The position numbers were made by a program, and so were the translations under genes. DNA of 64,000 nucleotides. Source: Schistocerca nitens (Eukaryota > Arthropoda > Insecta > Orthoptera > Acrididae). The stretch lies in NCBI RefSeq assembly GCF_023898315.1, contig NC_064619.1, positions 502,296,594 to 502,360,593 on the forward strand, read 5' to 3'. This document shows, piece after piece, positions 34,123-44,105 of this stretch (positions within the stretch are counted from its first letter, which is position 1; the number at the start of each line of letters is the position of its first letter). The notes below the pieces were generated by a model. It saw only the letters and a program-made list of their open reading frames with translations, ran no database searches and had not been told where the DNA came from.

Positions 34123-35060
34123 ACATCGTCCATAAACAGCCCTTTTCAACCTATTCCAGGCATGTTCGATAGGGTTCATCTCTGAAGAACATGCTGGCCA
34201 CTCTAGTCGAGCGATTTTGTTATCCTGAAGGAAGTCTTTCACAATATATGGACCATGGGGGCGCGAATTTTCGTCCATGAAGACGAATGCCTCGCCAATA
34301 TGCTGTCGATATGGTTTCACAATCGGTCGGAGGATGGCATTCACGTACCATACAGCTGTTCCGGCACCTTCCATGACCACCAGCGGCGTACGTCGGCCCC
34401 ACATAATGCCACCCCAAAACAGCAGGGAACCGCCACCTTGCTGCACTCGCTGGATATTGTGTCTAAGGCGTTCAGCCTGACCGGGTTGCCTCCAAACAAG
34501 TCTCCGACAATGGTCTGGTTGAAAGCATATGCGACACACATCGGTGAAGAGAACGTGATGTCAGTTCTGAGCGGTGCTTTGGGCATGCTGTTGGACCCAT
34601 CTGTACCATGCCGCATGGTGTCGTGGTTGCAAAGATGGACCTCGCCATTGGACGTCAGGAGTGAAGTTGCGCATCATGCAGCCTATTGCGCACAGTTTGA
34701 GGCGTAAAATGGTTCAAATGGCTCTGAGCACTATGGGACTTAACATCTATGGTCATCAGTCCCCTAGAACTTAGAACTACTTAAACCTAACTAACCTAAG
34801 GACATCACACAACACCCAGTCATCACGAGGCAGAGAAAATCCCTGACCCCGCCGGGAATCGAACCCGGGAACCCGGGCGCGGGAAGCGAGAACGCTACCG
34901 CACGACCACGAGCTGCGGACGTTTGAGACGTAATGTGAAGTCCTGTGGCTGCACGAAAAGCATTATTCAACATGGTGGCGTTGCTGTCAGGGTTCCTCCG
35001 AGCCATAATCCGTAGGTAGCGGTCATCCATTGCAGTAGTAGCCCTTCGGTGGCCTGAGCT
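34123..35060 (-). pseudogene. Tc1/mariner transposase, inactivated
   Basis: Minus-strand pieces in order: an N-terminal part DDRYLRIMARRNPDSNATML (about 34969-35028), then after a SINE the region CFQPDHCRRLVWRQPGQAE (about 34480-34535), GGGSLLFWGGIMWGRRTP, FVFMDENSRPHG and CSSEMNPIEHAWNRLKR (about 34150). The second catalytic Asp (normally MDDN) is Glu here (MDEN) and the last acidic residue is E in NPIEH, with 34 residues between. The N-terminal third is split by the type D SINE and frames are shifted. Not functional. Confidence 0.85.
34707..34920 (-). mobile_element. chimeric tRNA-derived SINE, head type D with type A tail
   Basis: Tail identical in style to type A (ctctgagcactatggg; cttaggttagttagg read in reverse), but the head is different: gaatcgaacccggg (box B complement) with cgcgggaagcgagaacgc and cacgagctgcgg at the 5' end. 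The head and the following gagaaaatccctgac match type E at 5001-5242 more than type A. The join is near 34808-34815. Target duplication gtttgaggcgta (34695-34706) and gtttgagacgta (34921-34932), one mismatch. Confidence 0.9.
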
Positions 35061-35330
35061 AGGCGTGTCATCATCAGTTCCTGTCTCTCTGTGTCTCCTC
35101 CGAAAACATATCTTTCGTTCACTCCGAGACGCCTAGATACTTGCCTTGTTCAGAGCCCTTCCTGGCACAAAGTAACAATGATGACACGATCGAACCGCGG
35201 TATTGACCGTCTATGTATGGTTGAACTACAGACAACAGGAGCCGTGCACCTCCTCCCTGGTGGAATGACTGGAACTGATCGGCTGTCGGACCCCCTCCAT
35301 CTAGTAGGCGCTGCTCATGCACGGTTGTTT

Positions 35331-35521
35331 GCCGGCAGCTGTGACCGAGCGGTTCTAGGCGCTTCAGTCCGGAACCGCGCTGCTGCTACGGTAGGAGGTT
35401 CGAATCCTGCCTCGGGCATTCATGTGTGTGAAGTCGTTTGGCTTAAGTAGTTCTAAGTGTAGGGGACTGATGACCTCAGATGTTAAGTCCCATAGTTCTC
35501 AGAGCCATTTGAACCAAGGAT
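35331..35521 (+). mobile_element. tRNA-derived SINE, head type A, in Tc1
   Basis: Head gccggcagctgtgaccgagc, box B ggttcgaatcctgcctc, a body with a short deletion before the core, and end ccatttgaacca. Flanked by ggttgttt (35323-35330 and 35522-35529), an 8-bp duplication that extends imperfectly. Confidence 0.88.
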
Positions 35522-35661
35522 GGTTGTTTACATCTTTGGATGGTTTTAGTGGCATCTCTGAACAGTCAAAGGGACTGTGTCTGTGATACAGTATCCACAG
35601 TCAAGATCTATCTTCAGGAGTTCTGGGAACCGGGATGATGCAAAACTTTTTCTGATGTGTG

Positions 35662-36179
35662 TACAATGGGCGCCGTATGAATGGCATGAGCAGAATCTGT
35701 TTGGACTGACACCAGCTACACGTTGCAAAAATAAAATACGAACATCTGCCGAAACACCATAGAAAATTCACCTGACGACTCTTAGTAGAAACACCCGGTA
35801 TAACAGGTTAAACTCGTCATTAGACAATTGGCTACTTAGAAAAACGAAACCACAAATACCAATATCTGTCTGCTAACACCTACGGTGAAAAACAGCAATT
35901 GCTGTTAGGTAAATACAAACCGCTGGAAATAAAGACAATCCATGTGTAAAAATACGGGTACTGTACAACTCGTAACAACCACGCCGCTTTATCGATAAAA
36001 AGAGTGAGACACGATGTATTTTAATGCTACGTTACAGCCATATGCTGAATTTAGAGGTGTATAGTTTTATGGTTTCGTTTTGAGAGGAGATAATTCTATG
36101 AGAGGAAAAAATTCTATGACACGGTGTGAAAAATGGAGTAAGTTATTGACATGCCTCGTAAAGTATTTAATAGTAGGTA
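35662..36179. other. no gene recognised
   Basis: AT-rich spacer without a supported frame. Confidence 0.35.
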
Positions 36180-36915
36180 CACTGTACTCAGAATGAACGT
36201 AAAAGATAGAAATGGGACACGTAATTTAAATCGCTCAATTGAGGAAAGCCCATTAGACCTGACGGGATACATACTCCATTCTTCTTAGAGTGTACGAAAG
36301 AACGTGCCCCTCTTCTAACTGCCGTGTATCGTAGGTCTCTGGGGTCATGAAGCGTTCCTAAGGACAGGAAAAAAATGCACATGTCATTCCTGTTTTCAAG
36401 AACGAACATCTAAAAGACGCAAAAAACTATATGCCAATATACCCGACGTCGATTAGTGGCAGAATTTTCGAGGACGTTTTAAGCTCGCGTATTATGACGT
36501 TTCTGGAGATGGTAAATATACTCTGCAGGAATCATCAGTAACATAAAGAGCTGACAGAGGAAATAGAAAAGATACAAAGAAGAGCAACACGTTTCGTTAT
36601 AGGTTCATTTTCTAAGCGCGAAAGCGTCATGAGGATGCTTAACTATCCCTGGTGGCAGGCGCTGCAAGAGAGGCGTTGAGCATCATGGTAAGGCCTTGTG
36701 TTAAATTTCCGTGAGTGTACGTCCTTAGAAGAGTCAACCAATATAACACTTTGTGCTATGTGGGCTGTACCTCGCGAAAATTAGAGAGATTGAAGAAAAC
36801 ACAGACGCTCGCCAGCAATCGTTCTTTCAGTGAACGTTTTGCGAGTAGTACAGGAAAAGCGGAAATTGACAGTTATACGCCATAAGGTGGCTCGCGGAAT
36901 GTAAATTTAGGAATA
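36180..36915 (+). mobile_element. CR1/Jockey-group LINE, internally deleted copy
   Basis: Same family as the LINE at 1-2395. Plus-strand matches: YRRSLGS..KKMHMSFLFSRTNI-like region (about 36330-36420, RRSLEERKVPSDWKK in the first copy), SSRIMTFLEMVN (about 36484, SRIMTFLDNTN), then a jump to EEIEKIQRRATRFVIGSFSKRESV (about 36556-36625, written here as family marker) and AREN/EIEENT. It ends with aaggtggctcgcggaat (about 36890), the shared 3' UTR. The central reverse transcriptase (first-copy equivalent of about 1200-2000) is deleted. Stops and frameshifts present. Confidence 0.82.
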
Positions 36916-37140
36916 GGCGTAGGAGAAAAACAATTAGTAAAGAGTTAAGTTGTAATACACAATGCGTACAATGTAGAGATTTGTATAGAGTAAATGGGAC
37001 AAACACAATTATGTTGAAGGTAGTTGAAACACTCCTGGTTATTGCACAAGTTTGAACTGTTACGTATTTCCAATCACAAGGCAGCCTACATCGTAACCAT
37101 TGTTGAACGGATTGTTGCACAGTTCTCTGTTTGTGTGCTA
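36916..37140. other. no gene recognised
   Basis: Short AT-rich spacer. Confidence 0.35.
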
Positions 37141-37600
37141 ACACAGGTTCACCGCCTCTGATCTGGAGCAGAGTTGTTTGCCAGAGGTCTCGACCTAATT
37201 GGCGAGCGTAGTGCGAGCTATTTTGTCTGCCACAAGATTTCAGTCGTGACGATGCAGTGAGTAATTAATTAGCGGCCAGGCGGCAGGCAGCTAGCCTGCG
37301 CCTGACAATCGATCCCGAGGCTCTCCCCTGCCCCGCCCCCCCCCCCCCCTCCACGTCCCACGCTGGTCCTAAAGTCGCGCGCAGCCTGAACACCGGCTAA
37401 TTACCTCGCGCGACAGCTGCCAAGGCGCGCGGACCCGCTTCGAGCCAGCAGCCGCCTTACGCCCCCCCCCCCCCCCCTTGGCGACGGTATCCACGCAACC
37501 AACTCGGGCTCCGCGTCTTCGTGATAGAGGCCACCGTCAGGAATCGTAGCGCGCACTTTTCACAGGTCCGTCCCAAGATGTGAATTCCAAGTGGAATAAC
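37141..37600. other. GC/CpG-rich stretch with C homopolymers
   Basis: High G+C with two long C-runs (about 37337-37349 and 37463-37478) and several gcgcgc words. No coding frame with a domain. It could be a host CpG island or a GC-rich repeat. The C-runs are prone to assembly error. Confidence 0.3.
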
Positions 37601-37920
37601 ACTAATTAAAACTGTTAACATTGTAAAATGTGACTGTAGATTGTACTTTTCCAGCGAATACTTTCTAAGGTGCGTGTGTTTGGGGAAATGACCCCAACAA
37701 ATAAAAGGAGATCGCGTTAATTTTTTTTGGTCATCAGTCTACTGACTGGTTTGATGCGGCCCGCCACGAATTCCTTTCCTGTGCTAACCTCTTCACCTCA
37801 GAGTAGCACTTGAAACATACGTCCTCAATTATTTGCTTGACGTATTCCAATCTCGTGTCTTCCTCTACAGTTTTTGCCCTCTACAGCTCCCTCTAGTACC
37901 ATGGAAGACATTCCCTCATG

Positions 37921-38938
37921 TCATAGCAGATGTCCTATCATCCTGTCCCTTCTCCTTATCAGTGTTTTCCACATATTCCTTTCCTCTCCGATTCTGTGTA
38001 GAACCTCCTCATTCCTTACCTTATCAGTCCACCTGATTTTCAACATTCGTCTATAGCACCACATCTCAAATGCTTCGATTCTCTTCTGTTCCGGTTTTCC
38101 CACAGTCCATGTTTCACTACCATACAATGCTGTACTCCAGACGTACATCCTCAGAAATTTCTTCCTCAAATTAAGGTCGGTATTTGATATTAGTAGACTT
38201 CTCTTGGCCAGAAATGCCTTTTTTGCCATAGCGAGTCTGCTTTTGATGTCCTCCTTGCTCCGTCCGTCATTGGTTATTTTACTGCCTAGGTAGCAGAATT
38301 CCTTAACTTCATTGACTTCGTGACCATCAATCCTGATGTTAAGTTTCTCGCTGTTCTCATTTCTACTACTTATCATTACCTTCGTCTTTCTCCGATTTAC
38401 TCTCAAACCATACTGTGTACTCATTAGACTGTTCATTCCGTTCAGCAGATCATTTAATTCTTCTTCATTTTCACTCAGGATAGCAATTTCATCAGCGAAT
38501 CGTATCATTGATATCCTTTCACCTTGTATTTTAATTCCACTCCTGAACCTTTCTTTTATTTCCATCATTGCTTCCTCGATGTACAGATTGAAGAGTAGGG
38601 GCGAAAGGCTACAGCCTTGTCTTACACCCTTCTTAATACGAGCACTTCGTTCTTGATCGTCCACTCTTATTATTCCCTCTTGGTTGTTGTACATATTGTA
38701 TATGACCCGTCTCTCCCTATAGCTTACCCCTACTTTTTTTCAGAATCTCGAACAGCTTGCACCATTTTATATTGTCGAACGCTTTTTCCAGGTCGACAAA
38801 TCCTATGCAAGTGTCTTGATTTTTCTTTAGCCTTGCTTCCATTATTAGCCGTAACGTCAGAATTGCCTCTCTCGTCCCTTTACTTTTCCTAAAGCCAAAC
38901 TGATCGTCACCTAGCGCATTCTCAATTTTCTTTTCCAT
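37921..38938 (-). pseudogene. RTE LINE reverse transcriptase and C-terminus
   Basis: Two frames. The first (38717-38938) has FGFRKSKGTREAILTLR and CIGFVDLEKAFDNIKW. The second (37921-38694) has GVRQGCSLSPLLFN, IRFADEIAILSE (residues about 65-76), a G-rich NDGRSKEDIKSR block, TALYGSETWTVGKPEQ and MWCYRRMLKIRWTDKV. The expected FADD is FADE, a loss of the second catalytic Asp. The frame break lies between the two pieces (about 38694-38740). Copies LINE RNA at a nicked target when intact. Confidence 0.9.
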
Positions 38939-39949
38939 TCTTCTGTGTTATTATTCTTGTAAGCAGCTTCGATGCATGAGCTGTTAAGCTGATTGTGCGA
39001 TAATTCTCGCACTTGTCAGCTCTTGCCGTCGTCGGAATTGTGTGTATGATGCTTTTCCGAAGGTCAGATGGTGCGTCGCCAGACTCATATATTCTACACA
39101 CCAACGTGAATAGTCGTTTTGTTGCCACTTCCCCCAATGATTTTAGAAATTCTGATGGAATGTTATCTATCCCTTCTGCCTTATTTGACCGTAAGTCCTC
39201 CAAAGCTCTTTTAAATTCCGATTCTAATACTGGATCCCCTATCTCTTCTAAATCGACTCCTATTTCTTCTTCTATCACATCAGACAAATCTTCACCCTCA
39301 TAGAGGCTTTCAATGTATTGTTTCCACCTATCTGCTCTTTCCTCTGCATTTAACAGTGGAATTCCCGTTGCAATCTTAATGTTACCACCGTTGCTTTTAA
39401 TGTCACCAAAGGTTGTTTTGACTTTCCTGTATGCTGAGTCTGTCCTTCCGACAATCATATCTTTTTCGATGTCTTCACATTTTTCCTGCAGCCATTTCGT
39501 CTTAGCTTCCCTGCACTTCCTATTTATTTCATTCCTCAGCGACTTGTATTTCTGTATTCCTGATTTTCCCAGAACATGTTTGTACTTCCTCCTTTCACCA
39601 ATCAACTGAAGTATTTCTTCTGTTACCCATGGTTTCTTCGTAGCTACCTTCTTTGTACCTATGTTTTCCTTCCCAACTTCTGTGATGGCCCTTTTTAGAG
39701 ATGTCCATTCCTCTTCAACTGTACTGCCTACTGCGCTATTCCTTTTTGCTGTATCTATAGCGTTAGAGAACTTCAAACGTATCTCGTCATTCCTTAGTAC
39801 TTCCGTATCCCACTTCTTTGCGTATTGATTCTTCCTGACTAATGTCTTGAACTTCAGCCTAGTCTTCATCACTACTATATTGTGATCTGAGTCTATATCT
39901 GCTCCTGGGTACGCCTTACAATCCAGTATCTGATTTCGGAATCTCTGTC

Positions 39950-40580
39950 TGACCATGATGTAATCTAATTGAAATCTTTCCGTATCTCCCGCCCTTTACC
40001 AAGTATACCTCCTCCTCTTGTGATTCTTGAACAGGGTATTCGCTATTACTAGCTGAAACTTGTTACAGAACTCAATTAGTCTTTCTCCTCTTTCATTCCT
40101 TGTCCCAAGCCCATATTCTCCTGTAACCTTTTCTTCTACTCCTTCCCCTACAACTGCATTCCAGTCGCCCATGACTATTAAATTTTCGTCCCCCTTTACA
40201 TACTGCATTACCCTTTCAATATACTCATACACTTTCTCTATCTGTTCATCTTCAGCTTGCGACGTCGGCATATATACCTGAACTATCGTTGTCGGTGTTG
40301 GTCTTCTGTCGATTCTGATTAGAACAACCCGGTCACTGAACTGTTCACAGTAACACACCCTCTGCCCTACCTTCCTATTCATAACGAATCCTACACCTGT
40401 TATACCATTTTCTGCTGCTGTTGATATTACCCGATACTCATCTCACCAGAAATCCTTGTCTTCCTTCCACTTCACTTCACTGACCCCTACTATATCTAGA
40501 TTGAGCCTTTGCATTTCCCTTTTCAGATTTTCTAGTTTCCCTACCACGTTCAAGCTTCTGACATTCCACTCGTAGAACGT
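39950..40580 (-). pseudogene. RTE LINE endonuclease
   Basis: Apurinic/apyrimidinic-type endonuclease that nicks the target. The N-terminal piece (about 40440-40580) reads FYEWNVRSLNVVGKLENLK, then VGVSEVKWKEDKDFW (Glu of the EVKW motif) before a stop. The main piece (39996-40382) reads GQRVCYCEQFSDRVVLIRI, VQVYMPTSQAEDEQ, LIVMGDWNAVVGEG (GDWN motif), GLGTRNERGERLIEFC and NTLFKNHKRRRYTW. The C-terminal part (about 39900-39950) has FRNQILDCKAYPGADIDSDHN (SDH motif, about 21 codons, given as marker). Interrupted by a stop and a frameshift. Confidence 0.88.
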
Positions 40581-40976
40581 TATCCTTTCGTTGATTATTC
40601 AATCGTTTTCTCATGGTAACCTCCCCCTTCGCAGTCCCCTCCCGGAGATCCGAATGGGGGACTATTCCGGAATCTTTTGCCAATGGAGAGATCATCATGA
40701 CACTTCTTCAATTACAGGCCACATGTCCTGTGGATACACGTTACGTGTCTTTAATGCAGTGGTTTCCATTACCTTCTGCATCCTGATGTCGTTGATCATT
40801 GCTGATTCTTCCGCCTTTGGGGGCAATTTCCCACCCCTAGGACAAGAGAGTGCCCTGAACCTCTATCCGCTCCTCTGCCCTCTTTGACAAGGCCGTTGGC
40901 AGAATGAGGCTGACTTCTTATGCTGGAAGTCTTCGGCCGCCAATGCTGATTATTTATCAAAATTTAGGCAGTGGCG

Positions 40977-41249
40977 GGGATCGAACCCGGGACCGAAGAC
41001 ATTTTGATTATGAATCAAAGACGCTACCCCCCCCCCCCCTTTTTATTTTTTTTTTTTAATCTCATTTTGTTCGCTTTCGTTCGTTGCATCTGCTCGGGGT
41101 GGACGTCGTAAGACACCTGTTTAAGTTCGTCATTGATCGATTAAATTAACTCAGTTTTTTTATTACAGATGGATGCTAACCCTCTGACCGAACACGCTGA
41201 GCTACCGTGCCGGCGAAGATTATGAATCAAAGACGCTACCCCTAGACCA
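40977..41249 (-). promoter_or_regulatory. tRNA-like segment with box A/box B at LINE 5' end
   Basis: Minus strand: box A-like tggtctaggggt (rc of 41238-41249) and box B ggttcgatccc (40977-40987), a perfect match to the GGTTCGANNCC consensus. Without the inserted SINE they are about 50 nt apart, as in a tRNA. The middle includes ttgattcataatcaa, an anticodon-arm-like hairpin. The same arrangement tops the second RTE copy at 17303-17341. Such boxes recruit TFIIIC and RNA polymerase III. Whether this one acts is unknown. Confidence 0.6.
41031..41217 (-). mobile_element. tRNA-derived SINE, head type F, with a long duplication
   Basis: On the minus strand it starts cgccggcacggtagctcagc (41217), a tRNA-like head, and ends in an A/T-rich tail (41040-41060) followed by a C/G homopolymer. 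It has split the tRNA-like head of the surrounding RTE element. The target duplication is gattatgaatcaaagacgc plus tacccc, 25 nt, at 41006-41030 and 41218-41242, perfect. This is longer than the other SINE duplications in the window (8-15 nt). Confidence 0.85.
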
Positions 41250-41350
41250 CGTTATACGCTCCCCCAAAGGTAGTCATTCATGTATGACTGATGACTCATT
41301 AAAATTTTTTAATGAAACTAGTCAATTCTGGGCTCCCATTATTTAATGAA

Positions 41351-41546
41351 GCCGGCCGGAGTGGCCGTGCGGTTCTGGGCGCTACAGTCTGGGACCGAGC
41401 TACCGTTACGGACGCAGGTTCGAATCTTGCCTCGGACATGGATTTGTCTGATGTCCTTAGGTTAGTTAGGTTTAATTAGTTCTAAGTTCTAGGTGACTGA
41501 TGACCTCAGAAGTTAAGTCGCATAGTGCTCAGAGCCATTTGAACCA
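41351..41546 (+). mobile_element. tRNA-derived SINE, head type A
   Basis: Full type A element, head gccggccggagtggccgtgc, box B ggttcgaatcttg, core gtgactgatgacctca, end catttgaacca. Target duplication tatttaatgaa at 41340-41350 and 41547-41557, perfect. Confidence 0.93.
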
Positions 41547-41557
41547 TATTTAATGAA

Positions 41558-41696
41558 AATAAGATGCACTAAATTAGTGTAGTTGAACATATACGATCAA
41601 ATAAAACTAAATATATGTTAATATTTGTTTTTTATGTATATTTATAGCTCACTCGACATGTACACCACATTCACGTATGTATCAAGGTTAAATATA
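41558..41696. other. no gene recognised
   Basis: AT-rich spacer up to the Tc1 element. Confidence 0.4.
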
Positions 41697-41807
41697 AACC
41701 GAGGCGCCAAAACTCATGGGATAGTGATTAAGGTTTCCGACGTGATTATGACCGCACCACCGGGTAGATAGTTGTAACTATATGCACGGGACATTAGGGG
41801 AAGGCGT

Positions 41808-43213
41808 GGCAAGATGGGGAAGCTAACTTTAAACCCTTACAAAAGGGTCAAAAATAAACAAATTCAAGTAGGTTTGATTATCATTTGTTTACTTAACCAT
41901 TTAATTACAATAGCATGCAAAGAAACTTGCAAACTTGTTACATTTAGTTAGAAATATCTCGATTTGAAACATAAACTACCAATTCCCCGTCTTGCCCCAT
42001 ATGCGGGGTAAGATGGGGAACTAGCATGAATTCACCTCTAAAGCTTAAATAAGGACTGGAATAACGATATCATGTGACGATAAGGTTTCGAAACATGGTT
42101 CTGCGAATTGTAGAATCAGGTATTACGTTTTATTTAGGCCTCTTACTTTTACATAGTACACAAGTGTGGACAGCCTCGTCATCCTCACTTTCTATCCCTG
42201 CACAAGTGTCGTGGGCCCAGCGTCCGCAGCTAATACACCGTATCCAGCCTCCTTCAGAGCAGTCATAGCAGTATAAACATTCTTCACTCTCTTCCTCGTT
42301 GTCATTCGACCTCAGTTTATTATCACTTGAGTATGAAGGGGTGGTTAAGACGTCAGTAACGTTCGTCACTTTTTCGTTGTCATTATGTCCTTTTCGTGGT
42401 ATCCCAGATTTATTAAACGTCTTTGAGGAGAGTTTTCGTTCACAAGCAGCACGTTTGGGGGACTCCTTTTCGTTTAATTTCTTCAGATGGTTCACTCCTA
42501 TAAGGATATTCGGTTAAAACAATGGGTTTTCCACCCCTGTTAGATGGTTTCCTTTTGGTTTTTTTATCCACCTTTGGAATAGCTAACACCATTTCAGGGC
42601 TGGTAACCTGAAAGTTAGACGAAACAGAGACTTGATCGTCAGTTGTTAATTGTTCAGGTATTTTACGTCTTGACAACATCTCTGCTATTTAGTCTTCCGT
42701 TTCTGTAACTTCAGATATGTGTGCTTGATGAATGTCTGTAGTTGTACAGGGAAGCTAATCACTTTCCTGCAACACATTTCTGTTTACAGGCCAAATGCCT
42801 GATTTCCGAAACCCGTTCACTGCTGTGGACATTGTAGCTGAATGAATGAAGGCTTTGCCGATTAAACTTCAACGTATAATGTACGTGTTCAAAACCCGCA
42901 GCGAGGTAAACACATGAGACGATAAGAACGTAATGGTTGGACAAATAGTAGGGGCAAGACGCGGAAGCTCCCCATCTTGCCCCACCCCGTCTTGCCCCCT
43001 ACCTTGCTGTCAGGATATGTTACGCCTACATGAACACTATTCAGTGAACATTGACTACTGGCACATCAGTTTAAAGATTCAGCAATGTCAACACACTGAG
43101 ATCTGTGCACTGATGATGTTGACGTAGCTATCCACAGATGGCAGCACTCTAACTGTAGCTTATAGCCCTTCCCCGTCTTACCCCACCTCCCCGTCTTGCC
43201 CTCCTTCCCCTAC
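41808..43213 (-). mobile_element. pogo-like transposon, internally deleted, inside Tc1
   Basis: Ends are inverted repeats: aggggaaggcgtggcaagat at 41808 and the counterpart aggggaaggagggcaagac read from 43213. The flanks read ttaggggaa and tcccctaca, consistent with either a TA target duplication (pogo type) or a 5-bp acatt duplication. The ends also contain repeated cttgcccc words, for example at 41997-42012 and 42959-43002. Only the C-terminal part of a transposase remains. About half of a full element is missing. Confidence 0.8.
42130..42679 (-). pseudogene. pogo-type transposase C-terminus with PHD-like zinc finger
   Basis: Two overlapping minus-strand frames: 42440-42679 (MVLAIPKVDKKTKRKPSNRGG, lysine-rich tail) and 42130-42495, ending in CLYCYDCSEGGWIRCISCG, RWAHDTCAG and HTCVLCKSK. 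The Cys/His spacing (C..C..W..C..C..W.H..C...C..C) is the small PHD-like finger seen at the C-terminus of many pogo/Tigger-type transposases. The DDE catalytic core is absent. A frameshift near 42480 joins the pieces. Not functional by itself. Confidence 0.7.
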
Positions 43214-44105
43214 ATTTCTGTATACTGAGATACACAGCGTAAGGACACCAAATTTCTGGCATTGCCTCTCACCACAGACATTGCAGTGGCAACGGTCTTC
43301 ACTTAACACCCGAGAGCAGTCACGTTTGCTTATAGTTATCAGTGCTAACACACAAGCAACATTACGTAAAATAACCACAGAAATCAATGTCCACGTTAGT
43401 AAAGATCGGCGAAACTTGGCGTTAATGGAGTATGGCAGCAGACGACTTTCACGAGCGCCTTTGGTAACTGCACGATATCGCCTGTAGCGTCTTTTCTGGG
43501 CTCGTGACCATAACCGCTGGACTCTAGACGACTGGAAAACATTGGACTGGTCAAAGGGGTCCCGATTTCAGTTGGTAAGAGCTGTTTGTAAGGTTCGAGT
43601 GTGTCGCAGACCCCACAAAGCCATGGACCCGAGTTGTCAACAAGGCACTTTACAAGCTGGTGGTTATGGGTCCTCTCGCCCAACAGAACCGATCGTTGAC
43701 TGGAAAGGGCTATGTTCGGCTACTTGGAGACTATTTGCAACTATTCATGGGCATTATGTTCCCACGAAAATGCGCTATGTCACAGGGCCACATTTGTTTG
43801 CGACTGGTTTGAAGAAAATTCTAAACAGTTCGAGCGAATGGTTTGGCCATCCAGATCATTCGACATGAATCCCATCGAACATTTACGGCATGTAACCAAG
43901 AGATCGGTTGGTGCCCAAAAATCCAGCACCTGCAACACTTTATCAATTACGAACAAATATAGAGACAACGTGGCTCAGTATTTTTGCAGGGGACTTCCAA
44001 CAACTTGTTGAGTCCATGCCACGACGATCTGCTGTACTACGCCGGGCAAAAGGAGGTGTAGCACGAAGTTAGGAAGTATTCCATTACTTTTGTCAACTCA
44101 GTGTA

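Larger units (their letters stand above)
33564..35661 (-). mobile_element. Tc1/mariner transposon with three SINE insertions
   Basis: Terminal inverted repeats of about 45 bp are visible: cacacaccaaaaaaagtttt on the left (about 33566) and the matching cacacatcagaaaaagtttt read from the right end (about 35661), both followed by a ccggttcc/gagttct-like run. A minus-strand transposase lies between, in pieces. Three SINEs with their own target duplications lie inside (33922-34122, 34707-34920, 35331-35521). Without them the element is about 1.5 kb. Confidence 0.88.
37721..41250 (-). mobile_element. RTE LINE, near full length, with tRNA-like 5' end
   Basis: Minus-strand, 5' to 3': tRNA-like segment (41249-40977, interrupted by a SINE), 5' UTR (about 40960-40600), endonuclease (about 40580-39950), linker, reverse transcriptase (about 39000-38450), C-terminal region (to 37921), 3' UTR and an A-tail (T-run 37722-37730). 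The 3' UTR ends gactgatgacc before the A-run. It is broken by a few frameshifts and stops. The catalytic FADD is FADE, so it is dead but the best reference for the three other RTE pieces of this subfamily in the window (5.9, 14.8 and 25.7 kb). Confidence 0.92.
41697..44103 (+). mobile_element. Tc1-like transposon split by a pogo-like element
   Basis: Left end ccgaggcgccaaaactcatg (about 41699) and right end (read on the minus strand) cactgagttgacaaaagtaa match as inverted repeats. TA lies at both edges (41695-41696 and 44104-44105). The inner 41808-43213 is a nested element. The remaining transposase piece (about 43280-44060, plus strand) is decayed: MNPIEHLRHVTKRS at about 43867 marks the catalytic Glu block. 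Shifted frames and stops make it non-functional. Confidence 0.85.
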
